A stretch of 64,000 nucleotides of DNA from Rhabdaerophilum sp. SD176. GTDB lineage: Bacteria; Pseudomonadota; Alphaproteobacteria; Rhizobiales; Beijerinckiaceae. Numbering within the stretch: the stretch's first letter is position 1; each line of letters begins with the position of its first letter. The translations under genes and the position numbers were made by a program. The stretch covers positions 124,001-188,000 of the forward strand of contig NZ_JARJNS010000001.1 of the NCBI RefSeq assembly GCF_030143245.1, written 5' to 3'. Below are positions 1 through 9,222 of the stretch, one piece after another. The notes under the pieces were generated by a model. It saw only the letters and a program-made list of their open reading frames with translations. It did not search any database and was not told the origin of the DNA.

Positions 1-230
1 ATGTCGCTGAGCGCGTGAAGAAGATTGTCATCGAGCATCTCAGCGTCGATGCCGATAAGGTCGTCGAGGGCGCGAATTTCATTGATGACCTCGGTGCCGA
101 CAGCCTCGATACGGTCGAGCTCGTGATGGCGTTCGAGGAAGAATTCGGCGTCGAGATTCCGGATGACGCGGCCGAGACGATCGTGACGGTCGGCGATGCC
201 GTGAAGTTCCTCGAAAAGAACGCGGCCTGA
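1..230 (+). CDS. acpP: Acyl carrier protein, 5' end outside window
   Basis: Carrier of the growing acyl chain in type II fatty acid synthesis, cytoplasmic. The reading frame is open from base 3 (V-A-E-R-V-K-K) and must begin a few codons before the window, since ACPs usually start M-S-D-V/I-A-E-R. The GTG at 15 is therefore internal, not the start. The phosphopantetheine attachment serine is in [10 protein letters not shown] (Ser codon 102-104), followed by the acidic helix II ([12 protein letters not shown]). It lies 23 bases before fabF, the usual arrangement. The identification is essentially certain; only the first few residues are missing. Confidence 0.97.
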   Translation, partial: VAERVKKIVIEHLSVDADKVVEGANFIDDLGADSLDTVELVMAFEEEFGVEIPDDAAETIVTVGDAVKFLEKNAA

Positions 231-253
231 GCCAGAGGCTTCCGGGAAGCGTC

Positions 254-1519
254 ATGCTCCGTCGGGTTGTTGTCACCGGCCTCGGAATGGTCACGCCGCT
301 CGGTTGCGGCGTCGAGGCCAGTTGGTCGGGCATCCTCGCCGGAAAATCGGCGGCAAGGCGAATCGAGACTTTCGATGTCTCCGACATTGCCGCCAAGATT
401 GCCTGCATCATTCCTCGGGGCGAGGGGCCGAACGCCTTCCGTCCCGACGAGTGGATGGACCCCAAGGACCAGCGCAAGGTCGATGAATTCATCATCTTCG
501 CGATGGCCGCAGCAAAACAGGCGCTGGATGACGCCGGATGGCATCCGTCCACCTACGACGATCAGGCCGCGACCGGCGTGATCGTCGGCTCCGGCATTGG
601 CGGCCTGACCGGGATCAACGAAACCGCGCTCCTGCTCGCTGAAAAGGGTCCGCGCCGCGTTTCGCCCTTCTTCATTCCCGGCCGGCTGATCAACCTTGCC
701 TCCGGTTACATTTCCATTGCTCATGGCCTCAAGGGCCCCAACCATTCGGTCGTGACCGCCTGCTCGACAGGCGCCCATGCGATCGGTGACGGCGCGCGGA
801 TGATCGCCCTGGGCGATGCCGATGTGATGGTCGCCGGCGGAACGGAATCCCCGATCTCGCGCCTTTCCATGGCGGGTTTCGCAGCCTGCCGGGCGCTTTC
901 GACTGCCTTTAACGATGATCCGGCACGCGCCTCCCGGCCCTATGACAAGGACCGCGACGGCTTCGTGATGGGCGAGGGCGCCGGTGTGGTGGTGCTCGAG
1001 GAACTCGAGCATGCCAAGGCGCGTGGTGCGCATATCTATGCCGAGATCGTCGGCTACGGCATGTCGGGCGATGCCTATCACATCACATCGCCCTCCGAGG
1101 ATGGCGACGGCGCCTATCGCTGCATGAAGGCCGCACTCAAGCGGGCAGGCCTCACGCCGGGCGACCTCGATTACATCAACGCCCATGGCACGTCGACGCC
1201 GCTCGGTGACGAGATCGAACTGGGAGCCGTGCTGCGGCTGCTTGGCAACCATGCCGGCAATATCTCGATGTCCTCGACGAAATCCTCGACCGGCCATCTC
1301 CTCGGCGCAGCAGGGGCCATCGAAGCCATTTTCTCCATTCTCGCGATCCGCGATCAGGTGGCGCCGCCGACCATCAACCTCGACAACCCGTCTGTCGAGA
1401 CGATGATTGATCTGGTGCCGCACGCGCCGCGCAAGCGTAAGATCGATGTGGCCCTGTCCAATTCCTTCGGGTTTGGCGGGACCAACGCCTCCCTTGTGAT
1501 GCGTCGTTTCGAGGTTTGA
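254..1519 (+). CDS. fabF: Beta-ketoacyl-ACP synthase II
   Basis: Condensing enzyme that elongates acyl-ACP with malonyl-ACP in fatty acid synthesis. The 421-residue length fits the family. The thiolase-fold catalytic triad is intact: nucleophile Cys170 in VTACSTGAH, His311 in NAHGTSTPLGD and His348 in SSTGHLLGAAG. The C-terminal glycine-rich SFGFGGTNASLV loop is also present. The ATG at 254 follows a GGGAAG Shine-Dalgarno and lies just downstream of acpP, so the pair is probably co-transcribed. Cys-His-His rather than Cys-His-Asn active site separates it from FabH. The context with acpP favours FabF over FabB. Confidence 0.96.
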   Translation: MLRRVVVTGLGMVTPLGCGVEASWSGILAGKSAARRIETFDVSDIAAKIACIIPRGEGPNAFRPDEWMDPKDQRKVDEFIIFAMAAAKQALDDAGWHPSTYDDQAATGVIVGSGIGGLTGINETALLLAEKGPRRVSPFFIPGRLINLASGYISIAHGLKGPNHSVVTACSTGAHAIGDGARMIALGDADVMVAGGTESPISRLSMAGFAACRALSTAFNDDPARASRPYDKDRDGFVMGEGAGVVVLEELEHAKARGAHIYAEIVGYGMSGDAYHITSPSEDGDGAYRCMKAALKRAGLTPGDLDYINAHGTSTPLGDEIELGAVLRLLGNHAGNISMSSTKSSTGHLLGAAGAIEAIFSILAIRDQVAPPTINLDNPSVETMIDLVPHAPRKRKIDVALSNSFGFGGTNASLVMRRFEV

Positions 1520-1528
1520 AGGGCATTC

Positions 1529-1544
1529 GCGGCGGATCCGCCGC
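1529..1544. terminator. Perfect 16-base GC palindrome after fabF
   Basis: GCGGCGGATCCGCCGC begins 10 bases after the fabF stop and can fold as a 6-bp stem with a GATC loop. No T-run follows directly (ACGTAACCCGTTTTCG), so it would be a poor intrinsic terminator. It could be a partial terminator or an mRNA-stabilising hairpin between fabF and mltG. Confidence 0.3.
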
Positions 1545-1642
1545 ACGTAACCCGTTTTCGCCATATTCCGAAGACATAGGCGGAGCATGGCTTTCAGAAT
1601 CGCAAGGGGCTGAAGTTCCTGCGACCAGTTAAAGGCGTCTCG

Positions 1643-3043
1643 ATGGCACCCAAGCCAGGCAAGGAAACAGGGTCGGAAAGCGGAGCAGCCGAGATCCGTC
1701 GGGGCTGGTTCGGCGGCCGTCGCCGGCCAGCCGAAGGCGAAGCGGTGGCCGCGCAGCCGGCACCACCACCGCCGCCCAAGAAGCGCAAGGGCGGGCTCGT
1801 CGCCCTGTTCTCCGGTCTGATGACGGCGACGCTGATCGCCGCCGTGGTGATTGCCGGTGGCATCGCCGTCGCACGGAAGGAATTTTCGAGCCCCGGCCCG
1901 CTCGTTGCCGACAGGTCGGTGATCATCGAACGCGGCTCCACGACCGAGGATATCGCCGAGCAGCTGGAACGGGAAGGTGTGATCTCGCGGCCGTTCCTCC
2001 TGTGGACGGCCCTGTTCCTGCGCGACATCCAATCCAAGTTCTCCTCGGGCGAAGCGTCCAAGAACCGCGCCAAGTCCGGCGAATACCTGTTTCGCCGCCA
2101 GGTGACGATGAACGAGGTGATCGACATCATCACGTCCGGCCGGTCGGTCGAGCATACGGTCACCATTCCCGAAGGCCTGACCAGCGAGCAGATTGTCGAA
2201 CGACTGAAGGAAAATGATCTTCTGGTCGGCGAAATCTCCCAGATCCCGGCCGAGGGCACACTCCTGCCGGATACCTACAAGATCAACCGCGGCACCCCGC
2301 GCGAAGCCCTTCTGGCCCGAATGCAGCGCGAGCAACGGCGCGTCCTGCAGGACATCTGGAATCGCCGGTCGAAAGATACGCCGCTGAAGAACCCGCGCGA
2401 GCTCGTCACGCTGGCCTCCATTGTCGAGAAGGAAACGGGTCGGGCCGACGAACGCAGCCGCGTGGCCGGCGTTTTTGTCAATCGCCTCAACCGGAACATG
2501 AAGCTCCAGTCGGACCCGACGATCATCTATGGCCTCGTCGGCGGCAAGGCGACATTGGGGCGGGGCATCCTGCGGTCCGAAATCGAACGCCCGACACCCT
2601 ACAACACCTATGTCATCAACGGCCTGCCGCCGGGCCCGATCGCCAATCCCGGCCGCGCGGCCATGGAAGCGACGGCGAATCCCTCGCGGACGAAGGATGT
2701 CTTCTTCGTCGCAGATGGCACGGGCGGCCATGCCTTTGCGGAAACCCTCGAACAGCATAACCGGAATGTCGCCCGGTGGCGGCAGATCGAGGCCAGCCGG
2801 GCCGGGCAGGGTACGCCAGCGCAGACCGATGGCAATGCTGCTCCGCCGGCTGCACCGCCTCCAGCCACCAACCGGACGGGCCTCGAGGCGCCTGGCCTTG
2901 TCAGCCCCGGCACGACCGGCGCGGTCACCGGTTTTGCTCCGGCACAGGCTCCGGCAATCCGGCCCGCGCCCCTTGCGCCCGCATTGCGCCCCGTCAACCC
3001 GCAGCAACAGGGTGCCCGCCCGGCACCCGCAGCGCCGCAATGA
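1643..3043 (+). CDS. mltG: Endolytic murein transglycosylase MltG
   Basis: Inner-membrane lytic transglycosylase (YceG family) that cuts nascent glycan strands and so sets their length. The protein has 466 residues: a proline-rich cytoplasmic N-terminus, one membrane segment around residues 52-75 (LVALFSGLMTATLIAAVVIA), a LysM-like region (about 90-190) and the YceG catalytic domain. The predicted catalytic Glu262 sits in LASIVEKETG, and the typical QSDPTIIYGL and RPTPYNTY motifs are present. The last roughly 80 residues are an extra Pro/Ala-rich low-complexity tail. An AAAGG sequence precedes the ATG. The next gene is gmk; yicC, often found between them, is absent. Confidence 0.95.
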   Translation: MAPKPGKETGSESGAAEIRRGWFGGRRRPAEGEAVAAQPAPPPPPKKRKGGLVALFSGLMTATLIAAVVIAGGIAVARKEFSSPGPLVADRSVIIERGSTTEDIAEQLEREGVISRPFLLWTALFLRDIQSKFSSGEASKNRAKSGEYLFRRQVTMNEVIDIITSGRSVEHTVTIPEGLTSEQIVERLKENDLLVGEISQIPAEGTLLPDTYKINRGTPREALLARMQREQRRVLQDIWNRRSKDTPLKNPRELVTLASIVEKETGRADERSRVAGVFVNRLNRNMKLQSDPTIIYGLVGGKATLGRGILRSEIERPTPYNTYVINGLPPGPIANPGRAAMEATANPSRTKDVFFVADGTGGHAFAETLEQHNRNVARWRQIEASRAGQGTPAQTDGNAAPPAAPPPATNRTGLEAPGLVSPGTTGAVTGFAPAQAPAIRPAPLAPALRPVNPQQQGARPAPAAPQ

Positions 3044-3110
3044 ACGGATAGCCCTCAGAGCCGAATCCGCCTAGGAGACGGTCATTCAGGGCATTTTTCA
3101 GCAGGTCATC

Positions 3111-3782
3111 ATGGCGCCCGGGCATCCTTCCTCGACCCAAGCTCCGCTCCGGCGTGGCATCATGTTCGTGATCTCGTCGCCTTCGGGCGCCGGGAAATCC
3201 GCCCTGTCGCGCCTGCTCCTGCAGGATGACCCGGAAATCCGCCTGTCCGTTTCGGTCACAACCCGGCCCCGCCGTCCGAGCGAGGTCCACGGCGTCCATT
3301 ACCATTTCATCGACGTGCCGACTTTTCACCAGATGCGCGAACGTGGTGACCTGCTGGAATGGGCGGAAGTGCACGGAAATTTCTACGCAACGCCACGGCA
3401 GCTCGTGGAACAGGCCCTCGGCGAAGGCCGGGATGTGCTGTTCGACATCGATGTGCAGGGCACGTTGCAGCTCTATGAGTGCATGCGCGAGGATGTGGTC
3501 AGCGTCTTCATCCTGCCGCCCTCGATCGCCGAATTGCAGAGCCGCCTGAAGCGCCGCGCCGAGGATTCGGATGACGTGATCCTGCGGCGGCTGCGCACGG
3601 CCGAAACCGAGATCGCCCGCTGGCAGGATTATGATTTTGTCCTGGTCAATGACGATCTCGAGCGCTGCTTCCACGATCTAAAGCAGGTGTTGGTTGCCGA
3701 GCGGCTGAAGCGGCACCGCCAGCCGCACCTCCCGGCACTGACGGAAGCGCTGCTGAAGGATCTCCGCACCGTCCTGTCCTGA
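3111..3782 (+). CDS. gmk: Guanylate kinase
   Basis: Phosphorylates GMP to GDP with ATP, feeding GTP and dGTP synthesis. Residues 17-35 contain the P-loop (SSPSGAGKSAL), followed by the GMP-binding region SVSVTTRPRRPSEVHGVHYHF and the EWAEVHGNFYATPR segment. The 223-residue length is about 15 longer than most, owing to an N-terminal extension before RRGIMFVISS; Met18 at 3162 is a possible alternative start. The stop codon directly abuts the rsmA stop on the other strand with no bases between them, so both transcripts must terminate inside the neighbouring gene. Confidence 0.96.
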   Translation: MAPGHPSSTQAPLRRGIMFVISSPSGAGKSALSRLLLQDDPEIRLSVSVTTRPRRPSEVHGVHYHFIDVPTFHQMRERGDLLEWAEVHGNFYATPRQLVEQALGEGRDVLFDIDVQGTLQLYECMREDVVSVFILPPSIAELQSRLKRRAEDSDDVILRRLRTAETEIARWQDYDFVLVNDDLERCFHDLKQVLVAERLKRHRQPHLPALTEALLKDLRTVLS

Positions 3783-4622
3783 TCAGCGGGCATCCAGCGC
3801 ATTGGCCAGCGCAAGGAAGGTCTCGATCGGCAGCGTCTCCGGCCGTTCCGACCCATCGAGGCCGGCCGCCGCGGCAAGCGCCATCGGATCCCCGAGGGAT
3901 TTGAGGCTCTGGCGGATCATCTTGCGCCGCTGCGCGAAAGCCGTACTCGTGACCCGTTCGAGCGTTTCCAGCCGGCATGGCGCAAGGACCGGGCGGGGCA
4001 CCAGCCTGACGACCGACGACGTGACCTTGGGCGGCGGGGTGAACGCTGCAGGCGGCAGGTCGAAAAGGATCTTCGTCTCGCAGCGCCAGTTCGCGAGGAC
4101 ACCAAGGCGGCCGTAATCATGCGGGCGCTCGGGCGTGCCGGTGATCCGCTCCGCCACCTCGCGCTGAAACATCAGCGTCATGCTCGAATAGAAGGGCGGC
4201 CAGGGCTCGGCGCGCAGCCAGCCGATCAGCAGCATCGTGCCGACATTGTAGGGCAGGTTGGCGACGATCCGCGCCGGCATGCCTTCGAGGTAATCCCTCG
4301 GGTCGATCTTAAGGGCGTCGCCCTCGATAATCGTCAATCGCCCGGGATAGGCATCCGCGATCGCTTGCAGGGCCGGCAGGCAACGCGGATCGCGCTCGAT
4401 TGCAACCACACGAGCGGCACCATGGGCAAGAAGAGCGCGCGTCAGTCCGCCGGGGCCCGGGCCGATCTCGACCACGACATGGTCCTCAAGGCTGCCCGCC
4501 GAACGGGCAATCTTTGAGGTAATGTTGAGATCCAGCAGGAAATTTTGCCCGAGCGACTTTCGGGCGTCGAGCCCATATGCCCGGATCACCTCTCGCAGGG
4601 GCGGCAAGGTGTCGAGCATCAT
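3783..4622 (-). CDS. rsmA: 16S rRNA dimethyladenosine transferase (KsgA)
   Basis: Dimethylates the two adjacent adenines near the 3' end of 16S rRNA using SAM, a late small-subunit maturation step. The family hallmarks are clear in order: SLGQNFLLD near the N-terminus, SAM motif [20 protein letters not shown], and the catalytic motif NLPYNVG, then the FQREVAERI segment. Length is 279 residues, typical. Either of two consecutive ATGs (4622 or 4619) could start it, only 3 bases after the surA stop, so it ends the lptFGD-surA operon. In many proteobacteria pdxA lies between surA and rsmA; it is absent here. Confidence 0.96.
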   Translation of the reverse strand: MMLDTLPPLREVIRAYGLDARKSLGQNFLLDLNITSKIARSAGSLEDHVVVEIGPGPGGLTRALLAHGAARVVAIERDPRCLPALQAIADAYPGRLTIIEGDALKIDPRDYLEGMPARIVANLPYNVGTMLLIGWLRAEPWPPFYSSMTLMFQREVAERITGTPERPHDYGRLGVLANWRCETKILFDLPPAAFTPPPKVTSSVVRLVPRPVLAPCRLETLERVTSTAFAQRRKMIRQSLKSLGDPMALAAAAGLDGSERPETLPIETFLALANALDAR

Positions 4623-4625
4623 GAA

Positions 4626-5570
4626 CTACCGGAAACGGATATCGACCTTCTTGCGGAGCGATTCGAGATAGGTCTTCGCATTCGCCGTGATCTTGCGTTC
4701 GGAGAGATCAACCGCAACCGCCGAACGCTGCGACGCCGGATTCTCGCGCTCCTTCTTCGAACAGACAGCCACGATCTCGATCCCCTCTCCGGAGGGCGAG
4801 GGCGGCGTCATCCGGTCAACCGGCGTACGCTCGAAAAGCTGGCGCAGTTGCGGCGAAAGATCGGAGGACGTCCTCATGATCGGCGGCCGGATCGCAACAT
4901 CCGGCAGGGAGCGGATCTCGTCGAAGCCCGTCTCGCAGGAATTGAACCGCGCACGGACATTATTGGCTGCTGCCATGCGGCTTGCCGGCGATGTCCCGCG
5001 CGCCACGATGAAAACGACCGGGCGCAGCACGTATTCGGTAATCACGCCTTCCTTGCGCCGGCGCGCCTCAACCTCGGTTTCCAGCTCTTCATTGGTAACC
5101 TGCGAGCCGCGGCGGGCCTGGTCACGCAGAAGGACAACCCAGGCCAGATCCGCCCGGATCTTTGCCCGCAACGCAGAGGGCTGGATCCCGGCGCGCTGAA
5201 GGGCGGTTTCGAACTGCCGCTCCGACATCCGGGCGCCCTTGGCGAGCTTGCTGAATTCCTGCTCGACACCTTCTTCGGTGACGCGGTACCCGATGCGGCG
5301 TGCCTCAATCAGCTTCACCTGATCATCGATCAGTTCCTGGATTGCCGCCTTGCGGTCGAGCCGGCGCCGTTCGGTCATCGAGGCGATACGCATTCGCTGC
5401 TCGACATCGAAGGTGGTGACGGGTGCATTGTTGACAAGCGCCACCACGGCCTGCGCGGAGACATGTGTCGGCGCGAGAAGGGACGCAGCAGGCAGGATAG
5501 CGGCCATGGCCAGCGTCAGCCGAAAGGCCGCCGGCAGGCCGGCGCGCGCCGGAAGGGCAAGGGTAAACAT
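4626..5570 (-). CDS. surA: SurA-like periplasmic chaperone, parvulin part degenerate
   Basis: Probable periplasmic chaperone for outer-membrane proteins. I chose the ATG at 5570 because it overlaps the lptD stop by one base (TGATG) and is followed by a good signal peptide ending near THVSAQA. The SurA N-terminal domain runs from about residue 40 to 190 (NNAPVTTFDVEQRMR, DDQVKLIEARR, IRADLAWVVLLRDQ). The remaining roughly 110 residues look like one decayed parvulin domain, without the expected histidines. With 314 residues it is much shorter than the two-parvulin SurA of E. coli, so chaperone activity is likely but prolyl isomerase activity is doubtful. It is co-transcribed with lptD. Confidence 0.85.
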   Translation of the reverse strand: MFTLALPARAGLPAAFRLTLAMAAILPAASLLAPTHVSAQAVVALVNNAPVTTFDVEQRMRIASMTERRRLDRKAAIQELIDDQVKLIEARRIGYRVTEEGVEQEFSKLAKGARMSERQFETALQRAGIQPSALRAKIRADLAWVVLLRDQARRGSQVTNEELETEVEARRRKEGVITEYVLRPVVFIVARGTSPASRMAAANNVRARFNSCETGFDEIRSLPDVAIRPPIMRTSSDLSPQLRQLFERTPVDRMTPPSPSGEGIEIVAVCSKKERENPASQRSAVAVDLSERKITANAKTYLESLRKKVDIRFR

Positions 5571-8140
5571 CAGCGTGTCGTCCTCCGCGCAATCGAGGTC
5601 TCGCCCAATTCGCGCAACTCGAGACGCATCATGTAAGTGGTGGTCCGCTGGTTCGTACCGGTCAGATAGTCGTTGTAGGTGCGGGAATAGGTCAACGACA
5701 GATCCGTGCACTCATCCTTGTAGCCCACCCCCAGCATGGTTCCGGAAACACTCCAGGGCGAGGTATTGCCAGCAGGATTGACGATGTTTTGTGTCAAATA
5801 TCGGTCAAGGTCGAACAGGACGGAGCCGGTGGCGTAGAAATTGTTCGGAAGGTCGACATTCGTCTTGAGGTACACACCCTCGCGACGCAGCGTGTAACCG
5901 AGTTCCGGCTGCGGGGCGATCCGCGAATAAAGTGCGGTCAGATGGACCCTCTCGATGACCCGGGTGGTTCCTTCGACATCCAGACGCTTCAGGCCGAGAG
6001 TCTTCTCGTCAAACCGGCCGCGAACGGTGAAAGCGGAATTGAGATTGGGCTGGATCGTCGCTGCCGCGACGAAATGGGATTGCCGGCCTTCAAGGCCGGA
6101 ATTGCGACCGGTATTGGCAAGGTCATACTGGGCATACGAATTCCGGCCATAGAGATGGATCGACTGGCCGAAAAGCAGGCTGGCATAAGTGCCGTTATTG
6201 CCGCTGAAGGAATAGCGACCGCCATAATTCAGGCGCGTCCCGCCCTCGACCCGGTCGTAACCGGAGAACTTGTTGAGCGAGAAGATCGAGTTCTCGTCAA
6301 AGACCAGCGACTGGGCATCCTCGTTCGGCAGCTTGCCGATACGCTGCTCGTTCGGGCGCACGATCAGCTGGGCAATCGGCTCGATATGGTGCGTGCCGAA
6401 GCTCGACATGGCGAAGAACGGATACCGGTATTCGATGCCGATCGAGGGCATGCCACGAAACAGGTAGTTGTCGGCATTCCCACCAAAGAAGGCGGCCTGC
6501 TTGTCGTTGCCATAGCCGGCGCCGCCAAAAGCATCATTTGGCGCGTTGAAGCCCGACTGGCGGACCTGCAGGAAGGCGAGGTCTCCGCGCAGGCCAACGA
6601 ACGGGGTCCAGACCTGGCCAACCGGATCGATGAACTGCCTGCGCCAGGAAAGATCGACGCTGCCGCGGACATATTGCCCCGCAAAGCCGCGCAGCAGGCA
6701 TTGCCCGGGCGTGTAACTGCCAACCGCCACGCCGCCGCTATTATAGCGGCAGGCATAATATTGCCCCTCGCTGTTGTTGTAGAGCAGCGTCGTCGGTACG
6801 AAATTGCCGCCGGCCAGCGGCAGCGGCTGGTAGAACGCCGCATCGCGGTTGATCGCGGCCATGTTCGCCGTCAGCTTCAGTTCGCCGCCAATCGTGTCGG
6901 GCGTGAACCGGCGGTCGAAATCAAAGGAAGGCGCCGCATTGCCAATCTGCGGCTGCCAGTCCGTCGTCGACAGGCCGAGGAAATGATAGGCCGAGAGGTC
7001 GAACCAGCTGCGCTCGCCACGCCCCTGGAAATAGACCTTGGAGATCGATTCCGTGAAATAGGTGTTGGTCAGCGAGGATGGCTTCACCTTGTAGTCGGTG
7101 AAGTAGAACTTGTCGGTCGCAATCGCGCCATCCCAACCGAAGGTCCATTTCTCGTTGAGGTAGAATTTCCCGCGCGACGAGATGCTGCCGCGGAAGGTCT
7201 TGTCGCCGGCACCGGCGAACGGGCGCGAATCAAAGGCGCGGCGGTCCTGCTGGAAGATGCCGTTCACCCGGATATTGTAGGAGCCGTTCTCGGTCCGGTG
7301 GCGCCAGAGCGCATCACCATGGAAACCCTGCCGCGAGAAAAAGGACGGCGTGACCGTGAGGTCGTAATTCGGCGCCATGGCCCAGAAGACCGGCAGCGAG
7401 GCGCCATAGCCGAGCCGCGTCCGCGAGATGAAGCGCGGCGCCAGCACGCCGGACAGGCGCGACACGGTCGGATCGGGCGAGGCGAAATAGGGGAACCAAG
7501 CCACCGGCACGCCCCAGAACTCGATCGAGGCGTTCTCGTAATAGATGCGCTGTTCGGAATTGTTATGGATGATCCGGGCGGCTTTCACCTGCCAGAGCGG
7601 CGGCTTTTCCGGATTGTCCTTGCAGGGCTCGCAGGCTGTGAACGTGCCGCGATCGAAGACCGTCTGCTCGCCGCCCGTCCGCTCCGCGCGGGCCGCCGAG
7701 AAACGCGTCTTGTTGGGCGTCTCGACGCGCAGCGAGTCAATGAAGCCGTCGCGGAAATCATCCGTCAGGTCGAAGCGGTCGGAAAAGCTCTTCGTGCCAT
7801 CCGCTTCGGTCAGGCGGGCATTGCCCTCGGCATAGACGCGGCGATTCTTCCGGTCATAGGTGACGCGGTCCGCCTGAAGCGTGCGGCCCTGATAGAGGAT
7901 CTGCACATCGCCGACCGCGCTGACGCGGTCGCGGTCGCGGTCGTATACGACCTCGCGTGCATCCACCACCATCCGCGACTGTTTGCTGCTCTGCTGGCGC
8001 GCGGCAAGGCGCTCGTTGAGTGTCTGGGCCGAGACTTCCGTAGCCAGGACCGGCGCGAACAGGAACACCGCAAGCGCCGCCGGAAGCGCTTTGCGGAACG
8101 TTAACCATTCCGGTGGATTATTGCCGAAGATCAGCTGCAT
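5570..8140 (-). CDS. lptD: LPS-assembly protein LptD (outer membrane)
   Basis: Beta-barrel that inserts lipopolysaccharide into the outer leaflet, receiving it from the Lpt bridge. The ATG at 8140 overlaps the lptG stop (TGATG) and gives 856 residues with a signal peptide ending at LATEVSAQ. An OstA/LptA-like beta-jellyroll follows (about residues 55-150, VVDAREVVYDRDRDRVSAVG), then the long barrel, ending in LGETSIARRTTR. Cysteines are present in CEPC, YYACRYN, GQCLL and DECTD, which may provide the interdomain disulfides known from this family. It is translationally coupled to lptG upstream and surA downstream, so export, insertion and chaperoning are made together. Confidence 0.95.
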   Translation of the reverse strand: MQLIFGNNPPEWLTFRKALPAALAVFLFAPVLATEVSAQTLNERLAARQQSSKQSRMVVDAREVVYDRDRDRVSAVGDVQILYQGRTLQADRVTYDRKNRRVYAEGNARLTEADGTKSFSDRFDLTDDFRDGFIDSLRVETPNKTRFSAARAERTGGEQTVFDRGTFTACEPCKDNPEKPPLWQVKAARIIHNNSEQRIYYENASIEFWGVPVAWFPYFASPDPTVSRLSGVLAPRFISRTRLGYGASLPVFWAMAPNYDLTVTPSFFSRQGFHGDALWRHRTENGSYNIRVNGIFQQDRRAFDSRPFAGAGDKTFRGSISSRGKFYLNEKWTFGWDGAIATDKFYFTDYKVKPSSLTNTYFTESISKVYFQGRGERSWFDLSAYHFLGLSTTDWQPQIGNAAPSFDFDRRFTPDTIGGELKLTANMAAINRDAAFYQPLPLAGGNFVPTTLLYNNSEGQYYACRYNSGGVAVGSYTPGQCLLRGFAGQYVRGSVDLSWRRQFIDPVGQVWTPFVGLRGDLAFLQVRQSGFNAPNDAFGGAGYGNDKQAAFFGGNADNYLFRGMPSIGIEYRYPFFAMSSFGTHHIEPIAQLIVRPNEQRIGKLPNEDAQSLVFDENSIFSLNKFSGYDRVEGGTRLNYGGRYSFSGNNGTYASLLFGQSIHLYGRNSYAQYDLANTGRNSGLEGRQSHFVAAATIQPNLNSAFTVRGRFDEKTLGLKRLDVEGTTRVIERVHLTALYSRIAPQPELGYTLRREGVYLKTNVDLPNNFYATGSVLFDLDRYLTQNIVNPAGNTSPWSVSGTMLGVGYKDECTDLSLTYSRTYNDYLTGTNQRTTTYMMRLELRELGETSIARRTTR

Positions 8141-9222
8141 CAGCCGTCTTCCTTGTGCAGCAACGTGAGAATGCCGAAGCCACTGGCAACAGCCGGGGCA
8201 GCCCAGGCTGCGAAGGCGGCCGAAACCACCCCGGCATTTCCCAGGTCCTCGACGACCTTTGTCGCCACATAGAGGGCAAACCCTGCGCTCACGCCACCCA
8301 ACACCATTCGAGCCAGACCACCAGATCGTAAAAACTTTAAAGAAAAACAAGCGGCCAGCAAAACCATCGCGACGAGCAGGCCCGGACGGGCCAGCAACGT
8401 CTGATAGACAAGGCGATACCGCGTTGCATCGAGGCCGGCAAGTTCCAGCCGCGAGACAATTTCTGGCAGCGACCAGAATGACACAGCCTGCCCTGGCCCA
8501 AGGGCTGAACGGACCTCGTCTACCGTGAGGTTGCTGGCCAGCAGATAGGTCTCGTAATTGCCCGGTTCGACATCCAGGGAGACGACGCGCGCCTGCCGGA
8601 ATCGCCAGAATCCGGACTGCAGTTCCGCTTCCGTCGCCTCGATGCGCTCAAGCAACTGGTTGCGGTCATCCATCACATAGACCGAGGCACCGAGAAGCAC
8701 GTTGCGTTCCGCATCAAAGGCCGTGGCACGGATGATCGCCTCGCCATCGACAGAGCGTTGGCGCAACCAGACGGCGTTGCCGAGATTCGCGCCCCCACGC
8801 CGGAAGATATGGGCTTCCAACGCGTTGGCCTGATCCTTCAGGCTGGTCGAAACGGGGTTGTACACGGTCGTCACGAAAATGCCGGTCAGCAGCGCCACCA
8901 GCAGGGCGGGCGTCAGGAATTGCCACGCGGAAATGCCGGCCGAACGGGCAATCACCAGTTCCAGCCGGCGTGAAAGGCCAATGAAAGTCACCATTCCGCC
9001 AAACAACATGCCGAACGGGATCACCTGCTCGGCGGTTGCTGGCGTCCGGAACAGGGCGAGCCGGGCCATCGTGCCGGCTCCGGCACCGACGGCATCGCCG
9101 GCGCGGCGCATCAGCTCGACGAAATCAAGCATGTAGATCAGCACAAAGACCGTGCCGAACACGACCAGCATCGCTCCGGCGAAACGACGCGCGAAGTAGA
9201 ACCCGAGGGTTGAGCCGATCAT
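8140..9222 (-). CDS. lptG: LPS export ABC transporter permease LptG
   Basis: Inner-membrane half of the LptB2FG transporter that extracts lipopolysaccharide and pushes it onto the LptC-A bridge. The 360-residue protein has three N-terminal and three C-terminal membrane segments around a periplasmic beta-jellyroll (YjgP/YjgQ family), with the typical opening FYFARRFAGAMLVVFGTVF. Its ATG overlaps the lptF stop by four bases (ATGA), and its own stop overlaps the lptD start. The partner ATPase LptB is not in this window. Confidence 0.94.
   Translation of the reverse strand: MIGSTLGFYFARRFAGAMLVVFGTVFVLIYMLDFVELMRRAGDAVGAGAGTMARLALFRTPATAEQVIPFGMLFGGMVTFIGLSRRLELVIARSAGISAWQFLTPALLVALLTGIFVTTVYNPVSTSLKDQANALEAHIFRRGGANLGNAVWLRQRSVDGEAIIRATAFDAERNVLLGASVYVMDDRNQLLERIEATEAELQSGFWRFRQARVVSLDVEPGNYETYLLASNLTVDEVRSALGPGQAVSFWSLPEIVSRLELAGLDATRYRLVYQTLLARPGLLVAMVLLAACFSLKFLRSGGLARMVLGGVSAGFALYVATKVVEDLGNAGVVSAAFAAWAAPAVASGFGILTLLHKEDG

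Noticed and set aside
5789-8104. 771-codon open frame on the plus strand over lptD
   Set aside because: Antisense shadow of a clear minus-strand gene in high-GC DNA; low-complexity composition and no domain signs.
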